A DNA stretch of 10,003 nucleotides from Minisyncoccota bacterium (GTDB taxonomy: Bacteria; Patescibacteriota; Minisyncoccia; UBA6257; HR35): the NCBI GenBank assembly GCA_028276315.1, contig JAPYWP010000014.1, positions 1-10,003 on the forward strand, given 5' to 3'. Positions 4,872 through 10,003 of the stretch are shown piece after piece. The notes beneath the pieces were generated by a model. The model was not told where the DNA came from. It ran no database searches and was given only the letters and a program-made list of their open reading frames with translations. Made by a program: the position numbers and the translations under genes. Positions within the stretch are counted from its first letter, which is position 1. Each line of letters opens with the position of its first letter.

Positions 4872-5856
4872 AATAGGAGTTGATCTTGGGACCTCAAATA
4901 CATTAGTTTATATTGCTGGAAAGGGAATAAAATTGATAGAACCATCTGTTATTGCTCTACGGAAAGATACACAAGAAATTATTGCTTTTGGTAAAGAAGC
5001 AAAAAAAATGATAGGAAGAACCCCACCGAATATTGTTGCAATAAAGCCTCTTATAAATGGAGTTGTTTCTGATTTCGAGGCCACTATGTGGGTTTTTAAA
5101 TTAATAATTGAAAGATTTGCCAATACATTTAAAAATATAATTATGGTTGTTGCAATTCCTCCAGAAATAACTGAAGTTCAGAAAAAAGCAGTTATAGATG
5201 CTGCAAAAAATGCTGGTGCAGATAAAGTTTATCTTATTGTTCAAAATTTAGCGGCTGCAATTGGTTCTAATTTAAACATAGAAGAAGCAAAAGGTATTTT
5301 ACTTGTTGATATTGGTGGTGGTACAACAGATATTGGTGTTATTTCCTTAGGTGGACTTGTTATTTCAAAAACTTTAAAAATTGCAGGAGATAGATTTGAT
5401 CAAGATATAGTAAATTATGTAAGGGATGAATTAAAATTAGTTATTTCTAATGAAATGGCAGAAGAGGCTAAAATTTCAATTTTCTCGATAACTAATGAGA
5501 CAAATGAGAAAAATTTTATTTTAAAAGGAAGAGATGTAATAACTGGACTTCCAAAACAAGTTTATATTACTCCTACACAAATAAAGCAAGCACTACAAGA
5601 ATCTATAGAAATTATTGTAAATAATATTAAAGATATAATTGAAACATCGCCTCCAGAGATAGTTAGTGATATATTAAATCAAGGAATATATCTTTCTGGT
5701 GGTGGCTCTTTAATTAAAAATTTAGCATCAGAAATTGAAAAAGAAACAGGTCTTAGAACTACTTTAGTTGAAAATCCTTTAACAGCAACTATTGATGGAA
5801 TTGGTAAGGTTTTAGAGAATTTTGATTATTATAAAAAATATTTAGAAGTTTTATGA
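4840..5856 (+). CDS. mreB: Rod-shape determining actin homologue MreB
   Basis: This membrane-associated actin-like ATPase guides lateral cell-wall synthesis. The 338 residues are normal. The N-terminus MFLKSLFPKF is a likely amphipathic membrane anchor. Phosphate loop 1 is GVDLGTSNTLVY (13-24), phosphate loop 2 DIGGGTTDIGVISLGG (157-172) and the adenosine motif LSGGGSLIKNL (285-295). Two usually invariant sites are changed. The EEP of LIEEPMAAAIG is VQN here (V134, Q135, N136), replacing the presumed catalytic Glu by Gln, as in eukaryotic actin. The nucleotide-contacting IGERTAE is ISNEMAE (202-208). The ATG lies within the proS 3' end and has no Shine-Dalgarno. The TGA stop overlaps the mreC ATG by 4 nt. 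Ordinary MreB function is likely, but with altered ATP handling. Confidence 0.93.
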   Translation: MFLKSLFPKFKIGVDLGTSNTLVYIAGKGIKLIEPSVIALRKDTQEIIAFGKEAKKMIGRTPPNIVAIKPLINGVVSDFEATMWVFKLIIERFANTFKNIIMVVAIPPEITEVQKKAVIDAAKNAGADKVYLIVQNLAAAIGSNLNIEEAKGILLVDIGGGTTDIGVISLGGLVISKTLKIAGDRFDQDIVNYVRDELKLVISNEMAEEAKISIFSITNETNEKNFILKGRDVITGLPKQVYITPTQIKQALQESIEIIVNNIKDIIETSPPEIVSDILNQGIYLSGGGSLIKNLASEIEKETGLRTTLVENPLTATIDGIGKVLENFDYYKKYLEVL

Positions 5857-6593
5857 TAAAGATATTAAAAGGTAAAATACAACCAAAATCAAAAATTATT
5901 TTAAGAGAAGCTTTAATTTTTATTTTAGTAAATCTTTTTATATTTTTTATTTTTAATTCAAATATAACCATAGCGTCAAATTTTGTTGAAAATAATAAGA
6001 ACAATTTTAAAAATTTTTTTTCAATCTTAGATTATCTTAAAGTTTATTTTCTAAATTTTAAAAAAGAAACAAAAGAAAATATTGAAGAAAAAGTTTTAGA
6101 TTTTATTTTAAAATTTGAAAACCAGAAAAAAGAAATTGAAAAATCTCTAAAAAATAAAAATAATTTTGAAATAGTAGAGATAAGTTGGATTAATAATAAA
6201 GGTCAAATTTTTATAAAAGATAATTTAAAAGCAGGAGTTTTAATGACGCCAGAATTTGTTTTAGTTGGAAAGGTTTTTAATTTTGATAATTCATCTAAAA
6301 TAACTTCTATTTTAGAGACAAATTTTGAATTTAATATTGCTAAAGAGGATGGTGAGTTTATTGGTTTGGCAAAGACTGTTGGATTAGGGCTTTTAGAAAC
6401 AACAGTTGAATTAGATAAAAACATAAAAGAAGATGATTTAATTTTTACTAGTGGAAAAGATGGAATTTTTAAGCCAGGAATTATTGTTGGGAAAGTTGTA
6501 AAAGTTAAAGAAGGTCCTGTTAATAAAAAAGTTCTTATAAAGACATTTTTTGAGCCATCAAAAACACACTATTTAGTTTTATTTTATGATTAA
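5853..6593 (+). CDS. mreC: Cell-shape protein MreC
   Basis: MreC is a bitopic protein that joins MreB filaments to periplasmic PBP2. Residues 20-37 form the single membrane helix after a basic cytoplasmic start (KILKGKIQPKSK). Residues ~66-104 are a charged helical, probably coiled-coil stretch. From ~107 on is the double beta-barrel domain, with GVLMTPEFVLVGKV, GLLETTVELD and FKPGIIVGKVVKV, the last matching the conserved P-x-G-x-x-V-G-x-V signature. The 246 residues are at the short end of the family. It starts on the mreB stop (ATGA) and ends inside the mreD start region (8-nt overlap), which is typical of the mre operon. Confidence 0.88.
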   Translation: MIKILKGKIQPKSKIILREALIFILVNLFIFFIFNSNITIASNFVENNKNNFKNFFSILDYLKVYFLNFKKETKENIEEKVLDFILKFENQKKEIEKSLKNKNNFEIVEISWINNKGQIFIKDNLKAGVLMTPEFVLVGKVFNFDNSSKITSILETNFEFNIAKEDGEFIGLAKTVGLGLLETTVELDKNIKEDDLIFTSGKDGIFKPGIIVGKVVKVKEGPVNKKVLIKTFFEPSKTHYLVLFYD

Positions 6594-6981
6594 CTTTTTA
6601 GCGCCTGTTTTATTTCAAATTCTATTTTATAAATTTTTTTGGTTTTTTATTTTTTTCACATTTTTTTATTTTAAAGAAAATTTTAGGGTTTTTTATTTTG
6701 TTTTTTTGCCCGGGATTTTATTTGATATTTTAGAAAAAAACCCCGTTGGTTTAACAAATATTTTAATAAGTATTTTTGCTATTTTAATTGTAATTTTAGA
6801 TAAGTATTTTAATATTCCAAGATTTTTGAAATTTTTAATTTTTACTCTATTTTTTTTGCCCTTTTTGATTTTTGTAAATTACTTTTTGATTTCAAAATTA
6901 TATTTTTTTAATTTGGTTTTAATTTTTATTTTAAATTTTCCATTTTTGATTTTAGCTTATATATTTTCATATGAGAGATAA
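6586..6981 (+). CDS. mreD: Probable rod-shape membrane protein MreD
   Basis: A very hydrophobic 131-residue protein, rich in Phe, Leu and Ile, with about four predicted membrane helices. It includes a short polar loop FDILEKNPVGLTNILIS, which resembles the D-x-x-x-x-x-P-x-G conserved feature of MreD. MreD is an integral partner of the elongasome. Sequence alone is weak evidence in so hydrophobic a protein. The assignment rests mainly on position between mreC and the PBP2 gene, on size and on overlaps (8 nt with mreC, 11 nt with PBP2). There is no Shine-Dalgarno, so translation is probably coupled. Confidence 0.72.
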   Translation: MINFLAPVLFQILFYKFFWFFIFFTFFYFKENFRVFYFVFLPGILFDILEKNPVGLTNILISIFAILIVILDKYFNIPRFLKFLIFTLFFLPFLIFVNYFLISKLYFFNLVLIFILNFPFLILAYIFSYER

Positions 6982-8746
6982 AGAAATAAAAGAGATAGAG
7001 AATTTTTTGGATGAAAATTTTGGTTTTAAATTAAGATTAGAGACAAAAGCTAAAAGTTTTTCATTTATTAATATTTTGTTTTTTATAGTTACTTTTATTT
7101 TATTAATTTATGGAGCAAAACTTACGATTTTAGATTTTCAAAAAAATAGAAAGATTAGCGAATCGCATTATTATTACACAATACCATTTTTTCCTCAAAG
7201 AGGGAGCATAATTAGCTCTGATAATTATACCTTATCAGATAATAAGATTGGTTTTGATCTTATAATTGATCTTGTAATTTTAAGAAGTGATGAGAAGATT
7301 TTTAAAGAAACTATTAAGTTTTTAGAAGATATAGATATTTTAAAAGAAGATGGAGAAATAACAAAAAAATATTTAGAAGAAGAAATGAAAAAACAAAGTC
7401 AAATTATTTTAAGGAATATAGGTGAAGATAAAGCAATTTTAGTAAAAAATAGAAATTTACCAACTTTAATAGTTATAGAAAGTTATACCCGTAATTACTC
7501 TTATCCATATTTTTCTCACGTTATTGGAACTTTAAGTAATAATAAAATTAATGGCGCTTCTGGTTTAGAGAAGATTTATGATAATTTTCTTTTAGGTGAT
7601 TTTGGTTTTAAAAAATATTTAAGAGATGCAAGAGGAAAAATTTTAAAAGAACTTGAAGAGAAAAAACCAAAGCCAGGCTATCATTTAATAACTACTTTAA
7701 ATTTTAAATTGCAAAAAATAATTTATGAAGAGTTTGAAAATTTTTTTAAAGAAAAAGATATAAATAAAGGAGCAATTATTTTTATGGATAAAGATGGAAA
7801 AATTTTAGCGCTTTCGAGTTTTCCAGCATTTGATAATAATCTTTTTTCTAAATTTTTGTCAAAAAAAGAAGATAAAGAAAAATTAAAAAATATTTTACAA
7901 AGTAAAGATTCGCCATTGTTTAATAGAGCAACAATGGGTATTTATATGCCAGGATCTACTATAAAGCCACTTCTTGCAACTGCAGCACTTGAACTTGGGA
8001 AAATAAAACCTGAAGATAAAATTCTTTCTACGGGTAAAATTTCTTTTAAAAGTCCTTATAGTGATAAAATTTATGTTTTTAAAGATTGGAAAGAGGGTGG
8101 CCATGGATGGGTAAATATGCAAGATGCAATTAGAGAGTCTGTTAATACATATTTTTATATTTTAGGGGAAAGACTCGGTTTTGAAAATATTTTAAATTTT
8201 TTTAAAAAAGTTCTTTTTGATAAAATTTCCGGAATTGATTTGGAAGAAAAAGCTGGATATTTGCCAGAAAAAATTGAATTTTTAGGAGATGTTCTGAATC
8301 TTTCAATAGGTCAAGGTAAAATTGGGATAACTCCATTAAGATTAATTTTAATGATGCAAGCTTTAGCTTTAAATAAAATTGTAAAACCATTTATTGTTGA
8401 AAAGATAATTGATGAAGATGGAAATGTTATTTTAGAAAGAAAACCAGAGATTGTTTTAGAAAATATTTTTAAAGAAGAAAATCTTGAAATTGTTAAGAAA
8501 GGAATGGAAATGGTTGTTAAAGATGGTTTTGGTAGACCACTTGAAAAATTTCATGTTGCTGGAAAAACTGGTACTCCACAAGCAGGAGAAAGTATTAATG
8601 GTGTTTTTGTGGGATATTTTCCAAGAGAAAATCCAAAATATTTTTTTGTTGTTTTTTTAGAAAATTCCAAAAATTGGTCACTTTCTGCAATAGAATTATC
8701 TTCAAAAATTTTAGATAGAGCATTTAAAGAAGGAGTATTTAAGTAA
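6971..8746 (+). CDS. mrdA: Penicillin-binding protein 2 (elongasome transpeptidase)
   Basis: This class B PBP cross-links peptidoglycan during elongation together with MreBCD and RodA. It has 591 residues. After ~30 cytoplasmic residues a single membrane anchor spans ~31-53. The pedestal/dimerisation domain begins with FFPQRGSIISSDN (73-85) and includes FSHVIGTLSNNKINGASGLE (181-200). The transpeptidase motifs are all intact: SxxK as PGSTIK with catalytic Ser329 and Lys332, SxN as ESVN (S390-N392), and KTG as GKTGTP (K532-G534). GHGWVNMQDAIRESVN is typical of PBP2. The ATG lies inside the mreD 3' end. A TATATT 5 nt before it could be a weak internal promoter. RodA is not within the window. 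The stop is followed 10 nt later by a hairpin. Confidence 0.93.
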   Translation: MRDKEIKEIENFLDENFGFKLRLETKAKSFSFINILFFIVTFILLIYGAKLTILDFQKNRKISESHYYYTIPFFPQRGSIISSDNYTLSDNKIGFDLIIDLVILRSDEKIFKETIKFLEDIDILKEDGEITKKYLEEEMKKQSQIILRNIGEDKAILVKNRNLPTLIVIESYTRNYSYPYFSHVIGTLSNNKINGASGLEKIYDNFLLGDFGFKKYLRDARGKILKELEEKKPKPGYHLITTLNFKLQKIIYEEFENFFKEKDINKGAIIFMDKDGKILALSSFPAFDNNLFSKFLSKKEDKEKLKNILQSKDSPLFNRATMGIYMPGSTIKPLLATAALELGKIKPEDKILSTGKISFKSPYSDKIYVFKDWKEGGHGWVNMQDAIRESVNTYFYILGERLGFENILNFFKKVLFDKISGIDLEEKAGYLPEKIEFLGDVLNLSIGQGKIGITPLRLILMMQALALNKIVKPFIVEKIIDEDGNVILERKPEIVLENIFKEENLEIVKKGMEMVVKDGFGRPLEKFHVAGKTGTPQAGESINGVFVGYFPRENPKYFFVVFLENSKNWSLSAIELSSKILDRAFKEGVFK

Positions 8747-8776
8747 AAATAAAAAACCCTCCACAGATGTGGAGGG
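8747..8776 (-). terminator. Intrinsic terminator of the minus-strand propeller gene
   Basis: A perfect 8-bp stem CCCTCCAC / GTGGAGGG (8757-8764 and 8769-8776) with loop AGAT. On the minus strand it is followed by six U residues and then A and more U (the plus-strand A tract 8747-8756), a classical intrinsic terminator. On the plus strand it is followed by ATAAAAATA, so it would stop mrdA transcription poorly, although it may protect that mRNA's 3' end. Confidence 0.88.
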
Positions 8777-8785
8777 ATAAAAATA

Positions 8786-9820
8786 CTACATCAACCCATG
8801 AAGCATCTCCTCACCGAAAATTTTACCCCCCTTTTTTATGAAAATTCCAAATACATACGTTCCGGTAATTATGCAGTCGCTCCTATAATCGTAATATAAA
8901 GCCATAAAATCGCTAAACTTACTTAGTCCTCTATATATAACAACTTCTAAAGAGTAAACATCTATTTCAGCCAACTCATCGCCGCATAATATTAATTTAT
9001 TTTGGGGGATCGGTGTGATAGCATTGATATGCTTAATTTCTTTAACATCAAAAACCTCTACTTTTTCTTCTTTATTAAATCTTATTAGACGAGGAGGAGT
9101 ATCTTCTGTAGAGAACCATATGTTGTCGCCATTTTGGGTAAAACATCCATCAGTTATATTACATTTTTCCTCATAAACGACTAATATGTTTAATTCTCCT
9201 ATAACTTTGCATACTCCCCTATCTGTTCCTATCCACACCTCATCTTTATAAGGATGGCACACAATGGTTTTAATTTTACCACTTGGCAGTTTTGAATGGA
9301 TTGTTAAATTTGTTATAAGTTTTAACTCATCCCCAATAAAATAACCAATCGAAATTCCGTTTCCTGTTCCTATCCAAATTCTATTTTTACTATCTTTACA
9401 TAAAACTGTTATGTGCTTATTGATTGGATAGTAGAATTTATGTTTTTTGGTTAATAAATTCATTAAGATCAAACCACCCTTCGTTCCGATCAAAACTTTG
9501 TTATCAATTTCCAATAGAGAAGTTACATTAACTTTATCTTTGAATTTTAGTAGAATCTCCCCTAAATTAATAGGCGTTGCTCCCAAAATTCTTTCATTTT
9601 TTAGTTGAATTTTATTTTGCTTTACTTGTTTTACATCAATGAAATAAGAATTCATAACTTCATCATAGATCGTGTCTATGAATCCTCTCTCTGCGTCAAT
9701 ATTTAACGAAAAAATTCCAATATCTGTACCAACTAATAATTTTTCGCCAACTCTCTTGATGATGTTTATCTTTGGGACTATAATAGAAGAGCCCCCAATT
9801 TTGCTTTTGATTAAAAGCAT
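8786..9820 (-). CDS. Cytoplasmic beta-propeller protein (Reg_prop-like repeats), unknown role
   Basis: A 344-residue protein built of about seven repeats of the pattern (I/V)-W-I-G-T-x-x-G-(I/V). They are seen at residues ~28-39 (LLVGTDIGIFSL), 109-121 (VLIGTKGGLI), 148-160 (IWIGTGNGIS), 195-206 (VWIGTDRGVC), 233-247 (NIWFSTED), 275-288 and 316-330. Spacing is 38-47 residues, apart from a gap of about 80 that may hide one more degenerate blade. This resembles the propeller sensor domain of hybrid two-component regulators, but no membrane, kinase or output domain is attached. No signal peptide is seen, so it is probably cytoplasmic. Composition is visibly less A+T-rich than its neighbours. It has a strong Shine-Dalgarno, its own promoter and its own terminator: a self-contained, probably transferred unit. 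Ligand and role are unknown. Confidence 0.82.
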   Translation of the reverse strand: MLLIKSKIGGSSIIVPKINIIKRVGEKLLVGTDIGIFSLNIDAERGFIDTIYDEVMNSYFIDVKQVKQNKIQLKNERILGATPINLGEILLKFKDKVNVTSLLEIDNKVLIGTKGGLILMNLLTKKHKFYYPINKHITVLCKDSKNRIWIGTGNGISIGYFIGDELKLITNLTIHSKLPSGKIKTIVCHPYKDEVWIGTDRGVCKVIGELNILVVYEEKCNITDGCFTQNGDNIWFSTEDTPPRLIRFNKEEKVEVFDVKEIKHINAITPIPQNKLILCGDELAEIDVYSLEVVIYRGLSKFSDFMALYYDYRSDCIITGTYVFGIFIKKGGKIFGEEMLHGLM

Positions 9821-9828
9821 AATTTTCG

Positions 9829-9836
9829 CCTCCTTT
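9829..9836 (-). promoter_or_regulatory. Strong Shine-Dalgarno of the propeller gene
   Basis: The minus strand reads AAAGGAGG, then an 8-nt spacer, then ATG (9820-9818). It is nearly a perfect anti-16S match and fixes the start codon. It contrasts with the plus-strand genes here, none of which shows a comparable site before its assigned start. Confidence 0.85.
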
Positions 9837-9862
9837 ATTTTTTTATTATTTGCATTTTAATA

Positions 9863-9884
9863 TAATTATATCATAATATAATTA
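9863..9884. promoter_or_regulatory. Palindromic divergent promoter region
   Basis: A perfect 9-bp inverted repeat TAATTATAT-CATA-ATATAATTA. Its right arm holds a plus-strand TATAAT (9877-9882), 6 nt before the polymerase X ATG. Its left arm holds a minus-strand TATAAT (9870-9865) preceded by TGA, giving an extended -10 (TGATATAAT) for the propeller gene. The predicted minus start near 9858 gives a leader of about 38 nt. Because the two -10 boxes lie only 6 bp apart, the polymerases should exclude each other. The symmetry may simply follow from two TATAAT boxes back to back, or may be an operator. Confidence 0.6.
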
Positions 9885-9888
9885 AATT

Positions 9889-10003
9889 ATGAAAGACATT
9901 AAGGATATTTCTAATGAGGAAATTTGTAAAATTTTAAGAGAGCTTTCTATTTTTTATGAGATAAAAGATATTGAATTTAAATCAAGGGCTATAGATAAGG
10001 CAC
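9889..10003 (+). CDS. polX: DNA polymerase X family protein (3' end outside window)
   Basis: Only the first 38 codons are present. The sequence runs ISNEEICKILRELSIFYEIK followed by DIEFKSRAIDKA. It matches the N-terminus of bacterial PolX, where an N-x-E-I-x-x-I-L-x-E-(I/L) helix is followed by a hydrophobic/E stretch and F-K-x-R-A-x-x-x-A. That is the start of the helix-hairpin-helix 8-kDa-like domain used in gap-filling repair. The catalytic and PHP exonuclease domains would lie beyond the window. TATAAT lies 6 nt before the ATG with no Shine-Dalgarno, so it is probably leaderless. Confidence 0.72.
   Translation, partial: MKDIKDISNEEICKILRELSIFYEIKDIEFKSRAIDKA

Noticed and set aside
5854..5856. 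TGA recoded as Gly or Trp, as in some reduced lineages
   Set aside because: The mreB TGA coincides with the expected end of MreB and overlaps the mreC start codon; no in-frame TGA occurs inside the confident genes.
8757..8776. Strong intrinsic terminator for mrdA on the plus strand
   Set aside because: The plus-strand hairpin is not followed by a T tract; the T tract lies on the minus-strand side.

Overview
The window is a strongly A+T-rich stretch of a bacterial chromosome that uses the standard bacterial code: the TGA closing mreB is a real stop, because mreC starts on top of it. It is probably from a Patescibacteria/CPR-type genome. The reasons are the compact prolyl-tRNA synthetase with a four-Cys insert instead of the editing domain, the frr / rseP / proS / mreBCD-PBP2 neighbourhood, and the family X polymerase start. 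The lineage is an inference from gene content and was not tested by phylogeny.

Layout. Positions 1-1258 hold two overlapping DppB/DppC-type ABC permease genes, the first cut by the window edge. Positions 1266-1814 encode ribosome recycling factor. A gap of about 350 bp (1815-2162) holds only a possible 24-codon ORF and a promoter. The site-2 protease RseP follows (2163-3194). Positions 3187-3653 hold a tandem array of three ~138-141 bp units. Each unit has its own -10 box and a 42-43-codon ORF that starts like proS. The fourth, partial copy is the true proS start (3621). proS, mreB, mreC, mreD and the PBP2 gene then run to 8746 with overlapping ends, so translation machinery is chained to the rod-shape/elongasome genes. 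On the minus strand (8786-9820) is a beta-propeller gene with its own Shine-Dalgarno site and intrinsic terminator and a visibly less A+T-rich composition, probably acquired. At the right edge a DNA polymerase X gene begins (9889).

How expression seems to work. Several plus-strand genes appear leaderless: TATAAT lies 6-8 nt before the ATG, with no Shine-Dalgarno. At five junctions the TAA stop of the upstream ORF lies inside the -10 box of the next. Genes within operons start by overlap with the previous stop. The minus-strand propeller gene instead has a leader and a near-perfect Shine-Dalgarno.

The most unusual element is the array before proS. Its unit ends are almost identical, but each unit carries a 36-nt core that is about 50% G+C and different in every unit, in surroundings of about 3-15% G+C. 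Reading frame is preserved through all indels. I do not recognise this as a described system.
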